DNA of 64,000 bases from Diplonema japonicum (Eukaryota > Euglenozoa > Diplonemea > Diplonemida > Diplonemidae). The translations under genes and the position numbers were made by a program. Below, one piece after another: positions 10,534-22,188 of this stretch (positions are counted from its first letter, which is position 1; every line of letters starts with the position of its first letter). The stretch spans positions 1 through 64,000 of the forward strand of contig OZ025699.1 of NCBI GenBank assembly GCA_964019335.1. Reading direction: 5' to 3'. The notes under the pieces were generated by a model, which was given only the letters and a program-made list of their open reading frames with translations, had not been told where the DNA came from and ran no database searches.

Positions 10534-10625
10534 CTGTGGTGAATTTAGACCTTTTCGTTAGGGACGACGGGAAAAACATTCAAAAGCAAAAAGTGAAGTA
10601 GAAGACAAGAAGAAAGAGGCACCTT
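10534..10625 (-). promoter_or_regulatory. Candidate trans-splice acceptor region shared by Ser-Asp genes
   Basis: The minus strand reads a pyrimidine-rich tract (plus 10593-10620) and then CCACAG (CAG at 10536-10534), 19 bases before the ATG. Related blocks lie before the other copies, near 17165-17180, 20045-20130, 23305-23400 and 29535. A short leader with a conserved AG supports trans-splicing here. The exact site is inferred. Confidence 0.45.
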
Positions 10626-10675
10626 AACAGAAAACAAAGAACATCATAATTTCTTTCATTTATTTTCTTTTATAT

Positions 10676-13600
10676 GAGCTCGTCCGGAAAAAAATGTCAA
10701 CAAATGACCCTCCTATGGCGTAAAACCCCCGTTAAGTTTAAGTAAGTAAAAAAGTATTCCGACACCACTTTGTGTGCAGAAATGCAGTCTAAGCTTGAAC
10801 ACCATATAGGTCAAAATGCTCGCCGTTTGTTTTATTTTTAAAAAGCACGTGCAAAACATGTTTTTTAGAATGGTCTTTGGCAAACGATTCAATTTGGAAG
10901 TTACAAATAACCCAGACCCCATTTTTTATTTTCGTTTTCCGTGAAAAGCGATAGGAGGAATGGATGCAGATTGAAAATCTGTGAAACCTTTGGGGTCATT
11001 TTGGGTGGGCTGGACTCTAAATCACTATTAAAATGGGGTGGGGAGAACTTACCCTTAAAGTGCCATTTTGGCCTATTTAAGGCTAAAATCCCTTTAAAAC
11101 CCCTTGAAAAAGCAAAACCTTCACTTTTAAAATATTATGAGTGCAAAAGAAAAGGAAAAACCTCAGCAGATGGGTAGGGAATGAAAGTTTGACCCCAAAG
11201 ATACCAATGTCGAAGCTCTGCATGAGCAGGCAAGTGTTAAGAATTGGTTTTCCTGAAAAAGGCCAAAATCCCTTAGGAACCCCTTGAAAAAGCCAAAAAA
11301 TAGGGTGTAAAAAACCGGATTTTCGGGGGCTATGCGGCGCCATATATTTTTCGTTAAGTACTTTTAACAGTAACCCGACCCTGGGTTGTACCCAGGGGTC
11401 ACAAGTGCGCTTGAACACCAATTTTATGCACCCTAGATGCTGCATTTTAAGCAATGAAATTGCATTTTAACCATTAAAGGACGAAGCGCTAGATATCTAG
11501 CGATCAAAAAATTAAAATTTTTGTATAGGCATTCTAAGTACCATAGACCCTTACACTTGCATAGAATGACCTAGTTCCGCGATTTCTTTTCCATCGAAAA
11601 TCACTTTTGGCCCCTAGATTAACCTCCAAAAACACCCTCGAAACCAGTTTCTGGTGGCACGAAAGCTCATATGAGCAGTACTGATTCAGACGAGTTCGGG
11701 AGTGCCTAAGGGGACATTCTCACTGACGATGGGACCTCACCTAGCGCCAGTAGTGACGAGAAGAGTGAAAATATGCCCTGGGAGAGCGATATTACGCAGG
11801 TTACGCGTAAGAAGTGACAGGGCACAGGGGGGGCAGAAATCACCCTTTTCCCACATGAGTGCATCAAGGATTTCCAAGCTGTTCATCTCAATGGGGTTTG
11901 TGAAATCTCTTTGCACCGTTTGCAAGTACCACAACCCCGACCTTGACTTCACTGTGGACGATATCTATCAGCTTCTGGCCTTGTGAGTGCTCATGGACAT
12001 CATCCGCAAGGCTGGCATAAAAGATTACTGGCCGACCATTTGTGCCCTCGCCACACCTCTTTTTGGCAAGTGTAATGAAACGTTACTGCTTTTTGCGCTT
12101 ACAGCGGTCGTTGCATTTTGGAGGGGTGAAGAGACAGACAGGTTGCAAAAAATAAGATTCTTGCTCCCCTACCTGTCTGCAACACTATTCCCCCGGAGAA
12201 TCGAACATTGATGAGAGTATGATCAAGTCGCACGGTAGGCATCGCTTCAGAGTACTCCAGCCTGCAAAGAGGACAGGTGAGGCTGTGCACCGGACAGGGT
12301 CTGACACAGGTCGTGTTCAACTTGTCGATCTACTGTCTGCAGTGCTAATACCATTGTAAAAGCGTGAAAAAGCAATCAAACACAGCACTGTGGACCCCGA
12401 TGTGAGGTATCTCAGCACTTGGCATATTACCTTCCCATTTGGTGAAGGATCGAGGTCATTGTAGGGGGGTGCTGGTGTTTGGGAGCCCTGACTCGCGTAC
12501 AGGATTGGTGTACCACTGATCACTGCAGAAGCACCAATGCTTATGATGCCAAAAAAGGACAACATGGCGACCAGAATGTCTCGGCGGCGGAGCTCTGCTT
12601 CGAGCTTCTTGTCCTGCAGCTCGAGCGCGACAATGAAAGCTCTTACAACGTTCTCCCGTATCTCCTGCGGTGCCTTCAATGGCGTCTTGCTTGACATGAA
12701 GTGAACGTCGTGCTCAGTCTGAAAGCGCACCCCACGTGACTTGTCGATGCCACTATTCGTGTCCACCTGGTGGATGGCTCGGCATCGGTAGTGTTCCCCT
12801 TGTACCCCGGCATCGATAACTTCTATACTGGCGTTACCCTTGTACAACAGATGTGGGAATCGGGTTTGTGGTGGAAACAATCCGAGGAAAGTCCAGTCAA
12901 TGGTGGTAACAATCCGAAGAAAACCGCCAGAATGTACTTAATCTTGCCCCAGTGAAGAAGCAAGTAGGCCTAGGCAGGCCCAAAAACGGGTTTGCGATGA
13001 GCGACAACAGCTTTTCGACTGTTATGCGCCAGTCCGGAAACAACCGCTCAGCAAGCACCCGTTCTGAAATGGGGACCGAGGGGCCCAGGGAAGATGCCAG
13101 ACGCGACTTCACCAAAGGTCACTGGTCCAAAAAACTGGATGCAGCAAGACAGTGGACACACCACATGCGTGTTTTGGGGGTCCGGGTGCAAACTATCTTT
13201 CATCTGCAAGGCTTGTACCGTGCATCTGTGCCCAGCTTGCTTTGCGGACTATCACGAACCAGTGGTTTACCCACCCCAATCTACCCCCTCTGAAGGCCCG
13301 GCCACACCGAAGGAACGCCTAAGGTACCAGCGTCTCCAAACACATACCCTTCTCCCCAGGTCGTCATCTGAGCCAAGTCCCAAAAGCAAAACCCCCCCTA
13401 GCACCCCGAGGCCCAAGCGAAAAAAGTAAGGAAGTGTCTAACCTATGGGTGGGGTTTTACAATAAATTTCACTTCAATTCCTTATTCTATTCACTTCCCA
13501 GGGCCTTTGAGGGGCGTCTGGGGGTGTTTTCTGTCCCTCCTGGGTGATGTATTTTCTTTTACACAAGCTTCGTTCTATGGTTGTATGCTCGAGGATGTTT

Positions 13601-13894
13601 TAATTTTAGAAAATAAAAAAGTCGATGGTGACCTTTCTTTTGCCCAAAAACCCCCGTCCTTTAATGGTTAAACATTTTTCGCCGTTTTTTTGACCTCTAT
13701 TTCTCGCTTCCTGGGGGCAGCCGGTTGCAAAGCCTGCCACCCTCATGGCAAAACAAGCATCGCAATTGAAAGAACGGCGTCATGTACACCATATATGTCA
13801 TCTTCCTATGGTTGCATGCTGCCCTTTTTTTGCTCAAATAATCAAAACAAGAAACCTTCGAAAAAAGTGTTGATATTTTCGTCCGGACGAGCTC
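10676..13894 (+). mobile_element. piggyBac-like DNA transposon, inactivated (3.2 kb)
   Basis: The ends are inverted repeats: GAGCTCGTCCGGA at 10676 and its complement ending at 13894. Both sides are flanked by ATAT (10672-10675 and 13895-13898). Comparison with the unoccupied homologous spacer near 23450 (TTTTATATTCTT) supports a clean insertion with ATAT duplicated. Inside, the plus strand carries a broken piggyBac-type transposase (11671-13429). Canonical piggyBac uses TTAA, so the ATAT target is odd. Because ATAT is self-complementary, a 2-bp TA duplication cannot be excluded. A deleted relative lies at 20182-21358. Confidence 0.8.
11671..13429 (+). pseudogene. piggyBac-like DDE transposase, broken
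   Basis: Family landmarks are spread over several frames. An acidic Ser-rich N-terminus starts at ATG 11671 with in-frame stops (TAA and TGA). YQLLAL, stop, VLMDIIRK.GIKDYW (about 11950-12030) has a TGA at 11984. PGESNIDESMI (12192-12221), the first catalytic Asp block, is in a third frame, joined by an indel near the C-run at 12190. DNFYTGVTL (about 12810-12840) is the second Asp block. The Cys/His-rich C-terminus LCPACFADYH (near 13220-13255) is followed by a basic tail. The third catalytic Asp region was not found. About 400 bp between the first two Asp blocks is unexplained on the plus strand. It is clearly non-functional; the family call rests on ordered motifs. Confidence 0.78.
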
Positions 13895-14910
13895 ATATTC
13901 TTTTCGGTGCGGCAAAGAACAAAAAGCTATTTGTGGGCTCTCGTTTTTCATTCCTTTCTTCCTGCTTACTCCCCTTTTCTTTAATTTCCTCTCTTCTAAG
14001 CTTACCAAAGGTATTCAGGAAGGAGATAAGAGGGGCAAGACAGGAAAGACGAAATAATACCCAAGCCATGGAGCGTGAAAAGAGAGGGAGAAAGAAAAGA
14101 AAAGGAGGGGAACTATCGGTCATGCAATGCTGTCCCTCCATGGTGAAGCAAGAAAAAAAACAGGGAAAAAAAAAGAAGAAAGAACGGTCGGTGACGGGAA
14201 TAAGTGCAAAATAGGCCCATTCTTCTGTTCATCTACAAATCAAGAATGTTTTTGTTCGTTAGTTTCAAAAATAATATGGTAAGAATTCTCAATGCGGTTG
14301 TTCTCGCCCGAGTAAAGGGAGAAAAAAGCAAGTGCTTATGGAATCGAATCCTTTACTCGGCACAAAGAACACAAGTTTGTAATAATGCTTGAACCATATT
14401 AAATTTGATTTAAAAAACAAAAAATATTGCAAAGGAAGAATTACCGGAAGGAAAATCAACCGGTAAGCCAGGTTTCCGGACATTTTCCCTTTCGGTGATT
14501 TTCCTCCTCGATTTTCGTTTTATGTTTTACAGCATGTATTAGTTAAAGGAAGTCTTTGTGAGACGCCCTCTTGTTCTCAACTACTTTCTGAACCTATCTC
14601 AGTAGCTCTAGTAAAAAATAGAAGAAGGCAATAAAGAGATGAGAAAAAGGAGGTTCCTGTTTTGGAACGTCCCCCTTGTCTCTACTTATCTACCCCTTTC
14701 CCCCTTCTGGGGCCTTGGCCTTTCTTTCTTTCAATAAAACATGAATAGGGTAGCATCGTTTTAAAAAATATTTAAACCCCGAAAGTTTCTTTGAAATAGC
14801 GTACAAAGCCCCCACAACCCGCCCTCGAGAAAGGGGGGATGGGTGACCTGTACCTGTGTCAAAAGGGAAACACAAATAAGAAGCACAAGCCTATAGATCT
14901 AGAGGAGGAA
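13895..14910. repeat. Spacer of the Ser-Asp repeat array (copy 2)
   Basis: No gene. It repeats the spacer order of 7700-8537: TTCGGTGCGGCAAAGAAC, a pyrimidine/purine block, the CCATGGAG core with the AGGAGGGG inverted repeat (14104-14139, one G-U type change), and GAACGGTCGGTGACG. It then carries a dispersed segment at 14545-14610 (AAGGAAGTCTTTGTGAGACG) and another at 14636-14735 (GGTTCCTGTTTTGGAACG hairpin), before the 3' flank of the second Ser-Asp gene. Confidence 0.7.
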
Positions 14911-17157
14911 TCAGCGCCTACTGTTGCTGTCGCTCCCGTAATCACAGTCCACCACCTTAATGTTGGCATAAGCTGTAATACGACTCCTCACATGGTGCAT
15001 GCGGACCTGGTAGTCCCCGACAGGGAACTTCGCTGGGTCGATGTAGAACAACACCCTCTTGGCGTACCTGTGCGAAACATCAGCGCAGTTGACAGCACTC
15101 CCATGGCAGTACGGGGACCCCGAGCACCACTTCGGTTGCCCCACACGAAGGTAGTACCTTGTAGACGACAAGTACCTGGGTGCCGTCTTCTCCACGAAGG
15201 CAAGTACAGTGCACACGTGCCTCGCGCCACTGTACCTTGCGAACAGGTAGTCCCCACGACACACCTTGTAGGGTACGTATACCTTCGCTCTTGTGTAGCC
15301 GCTGCTGCCGTCATCACTTCCGTAGCTGTGGTCGTGGCTTCCGCTGTGGCTGTCACTTGCACTGAGGCTGTCACTCCCACTGCGACTGTCGCTCCCACTG
15401 CGGCTGTCACTACCACTGCGACTGTCGCTCCCACTGAGGCTGTCGCTACCACTACGGCTGTCACTATCACTACGGCTGTCGCTCCCACTGAGACCACTGC
15501 GGCTGTCGCTCCCACTGCGGCTGTCGCTTCCACTGCGACTGTCACTACCACTGCGGCTGTCGCTACCACTGAGACTGTCGCTCTCACTGCGGCTGTCACT
15601 ACCACTACGGCTGTCACTACCACTGAGGCTGTCGCTACCACTACGGCTGTCACTACCACTGCCACTGTCGCTCTCACTGCGGCTGTCACTACCACTGAGG
15701 CTGTCACTCCCACTGCGGCTGTCGCTACCACTGTGACTGTCACTACCACTGAGGCTGTCGCTACCACTACCACTGAGGCTGTCACTGCCACTGCGGCTGT
15801 CGCTACCACTGCGACTGTCACTACCACTGCGGCTGTCGCTACCACTACCACTGAGGCTGTCACTACCACTACGGCTGTCACTCCCACTGAGGCTGTCGCT
15901 ACCACTGCGACTGTCGCTCTCACTGCGGCTGTCACTACCACTGAGGCTGTCGCTTCCACTGCGGCTGTCACTCCCACTGCGACTGTCGCTCTCACTGCGG
16001 CTGTCACTACCACTGCGGCTGTCACTCCCACTGCGGCTGTCGCTACCACTGCGACTGTCACTACCACTGCGGCTGTCGCTACCACTGCGGCTGTCGCTAC
16101 CACTACCACTGAGGCTGTCACTACCACTACGGCTGTCACTCCCACTGAGGCTGTCGCTACCACTGCGACTGTCACTACCACTGCGGCTGTCACTACCACT
16201 GCGGCTGTCACTACCACTGAGGCTGTCACTCCCACTGCGGCTGTCGCTACCACTGCGACTGTCACTACCACTGAGGCTGTCGCTACCACTGCGACTGTCG
16301 CTCTCACTGCGGCTGTCACTACCACTGCGGCTGTCACTACCACTGCGGCTGTCACTACCACTGCGGCTGTCGCTACCACTGCGACTGTCGCTCTCACTGC
16401 GGCTGTCGCTACCACTGCGACTGTCACTACCACTGCGACTGTCACTCCCACTGCGGCTGTCACTATCACTGCGGCTGTCGCTACCACTGCGACTATCACT
16501 CCCACTGCGGCTGTCGCTCCCACTGAGGCTGTCACTACCACTGCGGCTGTCACTACCACTGAGGCTGTCGCTCCCACTGAGGCTGTCACTCCCACTGCGG
16601 CTGTCGCTTCCACTGCGGCTGTCACTACCACTGCGGCTGTCGCTCCCACTGCGGCTGTCGCTCCCACTGAGGCTGTCACTACCACTGCGACTGTCGCTCC
16701 CACTGCGGCTGTCGCTCCCACTGCGGCTGTCGCTCCCACTGCGGCTGTCCCTCCCACTGCGGCTGTCGCTCCCACTGCGGCTGTCGCTCCCACTGCGACT
16801 GTCACTCCCACTGCGGCTGTCCCTCCCACTGAGGCTGTCACTACCGCTGCGACTGTCGCTCCCACTGCGGCTGTCACTACCACTGAGGCTGTCACTACCA
16901 CTGCGGCTGTCGCTACCACTGCGGCTGTCACTACCACTGCGACTGTCGCTTCCACGGCTGTCACTACCACTGCGGCTGTCGCTCTCACTTAGGCTGGCAC
17001 TGCCACTACGGCTATCACTCCCACTGTCACTGTAACCGTAACTCGCGTCACCATCATGGCCATTGCCACTGTGGTCATGGCCTCGAAGTGCCACTTGGCC
17101 AGCCGACTCGCTCAGGTCAGCCATCCAAAGCAACCCAGCTAACAGCAGGATCTTCAT
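14911..17157 (-). CDS. Secreted Ser-Asp repeat protein, copy 2 (748 aa, longest)
   Basis: Same plan as copy 1: signal peptide ([16 protein letters not shown]), [12 protein letters not shown] segment, about 540 residues of Ser-Asp repeat, His-rich linker and the 130-residue six-Cys domain. The C-terminal domain differs from copy 1 at one visible residue (HHVRS instead of HHVRN). The tract has several 6-bp and 12-bp length changes ([21 protein letters not shown]) that keep the frame, so selection has maintained the Ser-Asp reading. Its 5' flank is shorter than that of copies 1 and 4. Confidence 0.88.
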   Translation of the reverse strand: MKILLLAGLLWMADLSESAGQVALRGHDHSGNGHDGDASYGYSDSGSDSRSGSASLSESDSRSGSDSRGSDSRSGSDSRSGSDSRSGSDSLSGSDSRSGSDSRSGSDSLSGRDSRSGSDSRSGSDSRSGSDSRSGRDSRSGSDSRSGSDSRSGSDSRSGSDSLSGSDSRSGSDSRSGSDSRSGSDSRSGSDSLSGSDSLSGSDSRSGSDSLSGSDSRSGSDSRSGSDSRSDSDSRSGSDSRSGSDSRSGSDSRSESDSRSGSDSRSGSDSRSGSDSRSGSDSRSESDSRSGSDSLSGSDSRSGSDSRSGSDSLSGSDSRSGSDSRSGSDSRSGSDSLSGSDSRSGSDSLSGSGSDSRSGSDSRSGSDSRSGSDSRSGSDSRSGSDSRSESDSRSGSDSRSGSDSLSGSDSRSESDSRSGSDSLSGSDSRSGSDSLSGSGSDSRSGSDSRSGSDSRSGSDSLSGSGSDSLSGSDSHSGSDSRSGSDSLSGSDSRSESDSGSGSDSRSGSDSLSGSDSRSGSDSRSESDSLSGSDSRSGSDSRSGSDSRSGSDSRSGLSGSDSRSDSDSRSGSDSLSGSDSRSGSDSRSGSDSRSGSDSLSASDSHSGSHDHSYGSDDGSSGYTRAKVYVPYKVCRGDYLFARYSGARHVCTVLAFVEKTAPRYLSSTRYYLRVGQPKWCSGSPYCHGSAVNCADVSHRYAKRVLFYIDPAKFPVGDYQVRMHHVRSRITAYANIKVVDCDYGSDSNSRR

Positions 17158-18567
17158 TTGTGTTTAGAGAAAGCTGTGGTGAGACTTTTTCTATATTCTT
17201 CTCGGTGCGGCAAAGAACAAAAAGCTATATGTGGGCTATCGTGTTTTCATTCCTTTCTTCCTGCTTACTCCCCTTTTCTTTAATTTCCTCTCTTCTAACC
17301 AAAGGTATTCAGGAAGGAGATAAGAGGGGCAGACAGGAAAAACGAAATAATACTCAAGCCATGGAGCGTGAAAAGAGAGGGAGAAAGAAAAGAAAAGGAG
17401 GGGAACTATCGGTCATGCAATGCTGCCCCTCCATGGTGAAGCAAGAAAAAAAATAGGGGAAAAAAAAAAGGTGTCATTGAAGGGAACCTGCAGTATGTGA
17501 CAGGATCGCCTAACGACAATCAACCAGTGGAGTAACTAGTGACGGCATGGCTGTGGAGCCCTAGGGTGCGTAGTGAGTGTACTGACTTCTTAATTTCTGC
17601 CGGAATCAGTGATTCCCCGTACCTTAGATGGATCCTGTCTAAGACGCTGACAATCCTTCTGAGTTTTCTTGTCACCACCCATGTGGAGCCTTTCCGTTAC
17701 AATGAGGTCGACTACTAGTTCCGCCTTGGAAACCTGCCCGCCGTTCTCGCAGGGCTTTCAGCCAGTTGAGGACAAATGGGAAGTACTTCTTCCACAGCCC
17801 ATGCTCGTGGTACCAAGGGAGAGGTTTCGGGGTTCAGAGGTTCCCCGGTCAAAATGGTCTATTTCAGAAATGCTGTTTCGTGTACCTGACCTGCTTGTCG
17901 GCGTGTAAAAAAAAATAGGGGAAAAAAAAAAAGAAAGAACGGTCGGTGACGGGAATAAGTGCAAAATAGGCCCATTCTTTTGTTCATCTACAAAATCAAG
18001 AAGCCTTTTGTTCGTCAATTTCAAAAATAATATGGTAAGAATTCTCAGTGCGGTTCCTCTAGCCCGAGTAAAGGGAGAAAAAAGCAAGTTCTTATGGAAG
18101 CGAATCCTTTACTCGGCACATAGAAAACAAGTTTGTAATAATGCTTGAACCATATTAAATTTGATTTAAAAAAAACAAAAAATATTGTAAAGGAAGAACT
18201 ACCGGAAAGAAAATCAACCGGTCAGCCAGGCTTCCGGACATTTTCCCTTTCGGTGATTCTTCTCCTCGATTTTCGTTTTACAGCATGTATTAGTTAAAGG
18301 AAGTCTTTGTGAGACGCCCTCTTGTTCTCAACTACCTCCCCTAGCTCTAGTAAAAAATAGAAGAAGACAATAAAACATGAATAGGGTAGCATCGTTTTAA
18401 AACATGGTTAAACCCCCGGTGCCAATAGGCAGAGGGCTTAATCTTTTTGGAAATAGCGTACCAAGCCCCCACAACCCGCCCTCGAGAAAGGGGGGATGGG
18501 TGACCTGTACCTGTGCCAAAAGGGAAACACAAATAAGAAGCACAAGCCTATAGATCTAGAGGAGGAA
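17158..18567. repeat. Spacer of the Ser-Asp repeat array (copy 3), interrupted by a LINE fragment
   Basis: No gene. It contains the conserved spacer core (17318-17460) and its continuation (17908-18050), split by an inserted retroelement fragment at 17471-17907. The remainder repeats the 3' flank, including the dispersed AAGGAAGTCTTTGTGAGACG segment at 18299-18360. Confidence 0.7.
17471..17907 (-). mobile_element. Non-LTR retrotransposon 3' fragment
   Basis: A 437-bp insert in the spacer, flanked on both sides by a shared A-rich purine motif of about 24 bases around ATAGGGGA (about 17447-17470 and 17908-17931), consistent with a target-site duplication. Its left edge GTGTCATTGAAGGGAACC and the segment GGCTGTGGAGCCCTAGGG recur at 53966-54230. 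The left edge also resembles the 3' end of the RNase H remnant at 61265. It is therefore read as the minus-strand 3' end of a LINE family. No intact coding frame remains. Confidence 0.55.
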
Positions 18568-20034
18568 TCAGCGCCTACTGTTGCTGTCGCTCCCGTAATC
18601 ACAGTCCACCACCTTAATGTTGGCATAAGCTGTAATACGATTCCTCACATGGTGCATGCGGACCTGGTAGTCCCCGACAGGGAACTTCGCTGGGTCGATG
18701 TAGAACAACACCCTCTTGGCGTACCTGTGCGAAACATCAGCGCAGTTGACAGCACTCCCATGGCAGTACGGGGACCCCGAGCACCACTTCGGCTGCCCCA
18801 CACGAAGGTAGTACCTTGTAGACGACAAGTACCTGGGTGCCGTCTTCTCCACGAAGGCAAGTACAGTGCACACGTGCCTCGCACCACTGTACCTTGCGAA
18901 CAGGTAGTCCCCACGACACACCTTGTAGGGTACGTATACCTTCGCTCTTGTGTAGCCGCTGCTGCCGTCATCACTTCCGTAGCTGTGGTCGTGGCTTCCG
19001 CTGTGGCTGTCACTTGCACTGAGGCTGTCACTCCCACTGCGACTGTCGCTCTCACTGCGGCTGTCACTACCACTACGGCTGTCGCTCCCACTGAGGCTGT
19101 CACTCCCACTGCGGCTGTCGCTCCCACTGAGGCTGTCACTACCACTACGGCTGTCACTCCCACTGCGGCTGTCACTACCACTGCGGCTGTCGCTCCCACT
19201 GAGGCTGTCACTACCACTGCGACTGTCGCTCTCACTGCGGCTGTCACTACCACTGAGGCTGTCGCTCCCACTGCGGCTGTCACTCCCACTGCGGCTGTCA
19301 CTCCCACTGCGGCTGTCACTCCCACTGCGGCTGTCGCTCCCACTGAGGCTGTCACTACCACTACGGCTGTCACTCCCACTGACGCTGTCACTACCACTAC
19401 GGCTGTCGCTCCCACTGACGCTCCCACTGCGGCTGTCACTACCACTACGGCTGTCACTACCACTACGGCTGTCACTCCCACTGCGGCTGTCGCTCCCACT
19501 GCGGCTGTCACTACCACTGCGACTGTCGCTCTCACTGCGGCTGTCACTACCACTACGGCTGTCGCTCCCACTGCGGCTGTCACTCTCACTGCGGCTGTCG
19601 CTCCCACTGAGGCTGTCACTCCCACTGCGGCTGTCACTACCACTGCGGCTGTCACTCCCACTGCGGCTGTCACTACCACTGCGGCTGTCACTACCACTGA
19701 GGCTGTCACTCCCACTGCGGCTGTCACTACCACTGCGGCTGTCACTCCCACTGCCACTGTCACTACCACTACGACTGTCGCTTCTACTGAGGCTACTACC
19801 ACTGAGGCTGTCACTACCACTGTGACTGTAGCTTCGGCTGTCGCTTCCACGGCTGTCACTACCACTGCGACTGTCGCTTCCACTGAGGCTGTCACTACCA
19901 CTGTCACTGTAACCGTAACTCGCGTCACCATCATGGCCATTGCCACTGTGATCATGGCCTCGAAGTGCCACTTGGCCAGCCGACTCGCTCAGGTCAGCCA
20001 TACAAAGCAACCCAGCTAACAGCAGGACCTTCAT
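18568..20034 (-). CDS. Secreted Ser-Asp repeat protein, copy 3 (488 aa)
   Basis: Signal peptide and [13 protein letters not shown]-terminus, a Ser-Asp tract of about 285 residues, and the six-Cys C-terminal domain, with no visible residue change from copy 1 in that domain. The N-terminal end of the repeat is more diverged ([21 protein letters not shown]), suggesting that unit turnover is slower near the tract edge. The frame is intact from ATG to stop. Confidence 0.88.
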   Translation of the reverse strand: MKVLLLAGLLCMADLSESAGQVALRGHDHSGNGHDGDASYGYSDSGSDSLSGSDSRSGSDSRGSDSRSYSHSGSDSLSGSSLSRSDSRSGSDSGSGSDSRSGSDSRSGSDSLSGSDSRSGSDSRSGSDSRSGSDSRSGSDSLSGSDSRSESDSRSGSDSRSGSDSRSESDSRSGSDSRSGSDSRSGSDSRSGSDSRSGSDSRSGSVSGSDSRSGSDSVSGSDSRSGSDSLSGSDSRSGSDSRSGSDSRSGSDSRSGSDSLSGSDSRSESDSRSGSDSLSGSDSRSGSDSRSGSDSRSGSDSLSGSDSRSGSDSLSGSDSRSGSDSRSESDSRSGSDSLSASDSHSGSHDHSYGSDDGSSGYTRAKVYVPYKVCRGDYLFARYSGARHVCTVLAFVEKTAPRYLSSTRYYLRVGQPKWCSGSPYCHGSAVNCADVSHRYAKRVLFYIDPAKFPVGDYQVRMHHVRNRITAYANIKVVDCDYGSDSNSRR

Positions 20035-22188
20035 ATTTTGTGTTTAGAGAAAGCTGTGGTGAGACTTTTTCTTTAGGGACGACAAGAAAAACAAAAAACA
20101 TTCAAAAGCAAAAAGAGAGGGAGTAGAAGAAAAGAAGAAGAAAAAGAAGAAAGTGACGCCTAATCAGTAAACATAGAATATGAGCTCGTCCGGAAGAAAA
20201 TGTCAAGAAGTGACCCTCCTATGCGACAAAAATCAGATCGTTAACCGTTTGGTACTACACAATTAAAGGCCGCTTTTACAAAGACCAGCCAAGAGTCAAC
20301 GCCACGTGGGTGTAAGCTTTATAATTATGATCATCATATCGTTCGGGCGGTTGGTATCTTATCCAGGAGGGGAGGGGGCACTTTTCCTGGTTTTAAACAG
20401 CCTACACGCTACCCAGCATCACAAGCGGGGGGTGTCGCCACGCACCCTAGCTGCTAACAATCACCAACGGACCTACCCGGTCCGGTGCTATCTTTCGATA
20501 CAAGTGGGGGGTTACCCGTTGGGCCAACGTGCTGCCCGCCTTTGGCACCTGGGTCTTCATTCAACCCTGCTGCCCGGTAAAATCCCAGCCGAAATGCAAT
20601 GGAAGGTCTCTTACCATCGGATGCAGTTTAGAGTCTTACCCAGGAATGAAAATGACCCTCCGCGACAAAAAAACCCCCGTTAAAATTCTAGGTAAAAGTA
20701 GCCCGATATTTGTTTTATTTTTACAACGCACGTGCAAAAACATATATATATATATATATATGACTTTTAGAATGGCTTCTTCTGGTTGGCAAATGATTCA
20801 ATTTGGAAGTTACAAATAACCCAAACTCCATTTCTCATTTTCGTTTTCCCGTGAAAAGCGACAGGAGGAATGGACGCAGACTGAAAATCTGTGAAACCTT
20901 TGGGGTCACTTTGGGTGGTCTGGACTCTAAATCACTATTAAAGTGGGGTGGGGAGAACTTACCCTTGTAGTGCCACCTTGGCCTATTTAAAGCTAAAGTC
21001 CCTTAAAAACCCCTTAAAAAAGCAAAATCTTCACTTTTTAAGTTTTGTGAATGCAAAAAAAAAAAGGGGGAAACCTCAGCAGATGGGTAGAAGTCTGACT
21101 CCAAAGATACCAATGTCGTCAAGCTCTGCATGAGATGCTGCATTTTAAGCAATAAAATTGCATTTTAAAACATTTTCCGCCGTTTTTCTACCTTTGTTTT
21201 CTCGCTTCCCGGGGGCAGCCAGTTGCAAAGCCTGCCACCCTCATGGCAAAACAAGCATCGCAATTGAAAGAACGGCAACACGTACCTTGTATGTACCAAA
21301 AACAAGAAATTCTCGTAAGTGCCAAAAAAAGTGTTGTCATTTTAGTCCGGGTGAACTCATATCATACCTTTTTTCATTTTCCTTTCTTTTATACTTTATG
21401 TATCTTTCGCGGTGCGGCAAAGAACAAAAAGCTATTTATGCCCAAGTGTGTTCATTCTTTAATCTTCTTACTCCCCTTTTTTCATTTTCGTCTCTCCTTT
21501 TCAGCTTACCCCAAAGGAATTCTGGAGGAGATAAGAGGGGCAGACAGGAAAGACGAAATAATACTCAAGCCATGGAGCGTGAAAAGAGAGGGAGAAAGAA
21601 AAAATAAATAGGAGGGGAACTATCGGGCATGCAATGCTGCCCCTCCATGGTGAAGCAAGAAAAAAAATAGGGAAAAAAAGAAAAAAGAAAGAACGGTCGG
21701 TGACGTGGATAAGCGGGCCGTAAAATGGGCCTTTTGGCACCCATTTCTTGTTCATCTACAAATCAAGAATTGTTGGTTTGTTCGTCAGTTTCAAAAATAA
21801 ATATGGTAAGTGTTGTCAGTTCGCTTCCCTTCGCAAGTAAAAGGATAAATACTCTGAACCATATTGAATTTGAATTAAAAAAAAAGAAAAAACACATATG
21901 AGTTCAAGGGAGTCGTTGTGAGACGCCCCCTTGTTCTCAACTACTACCTGCATCTATCCCCTAAGCTCTAGTAAAAAATAGAAGAAGACAATAAAACATG
22001 AATAGGGTAGCATCGTTTTAAAACATGGTTAAACCCCCGGTGCCAATAGGCAGGAAGCTTAATCTTTTTGGAAATAGCGTACAAAGCCCCCACAACCCGC
22101 CCTCGAGAAAGGGGGGATGGGTGACCTGTACCTGTGTCAAAAGGGAAACACAAATAAGAAGCACAAGCCTATAGATCTAGAGGAGGAA
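20035..22188. repeat. Spacer of the Ser-Asp repeat array (copy 4), hosting a deleted DNA transposon
   Basis: No host gene. The 5' flank of Ser-Asp copy 3 (20035-20177) is followed by a 1.18-kb inverted-repeat element (20182-21358). The spacer then resumes with GCGGTGCGGCAAAGAAC (21410), the CCATGGAG core (21528-21670), GAACGGTCGGTGACG, the dispersed GAGTCGTTGTGAGACG segment (21905-21970) and the 3' flank of copy 4. Confidence 0.7.
20182..21358. mobile_element. Deleted, non-autonomous derivative of the piggyBac-like element
   Basis: It has the same ends as 10676-13894 (GAGCTCGTCCGGA on the left; an imperfect GAACTC end on the right) and the same flanking ATAT (20178-20181 and 21359-21362). 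Its interior matches the subterminal parts of the larger copy (20690-21170 with 10840-11460; 21165-21340 with 13665-13870) but lacks the transposase region. A segment of about 440 bp (about 20230-20660) is absent from the larger copy. It is bracketed by two versions of TGACCCTCC..GCGACAAAAA (20211 and 20652), indicating a nested insertion with a long target duplication. Confidence 0.72.

Noticed and set aside
12317-12697. Minus-strand frame within the piggyBac-like element with hydrophobic stretches
   Set aside because: It is about 126 residues from its first ATG, sits between transposase motifs of the opposite strand, and has no family features. It could be an inserted fragment but cannot be supported as a gene.
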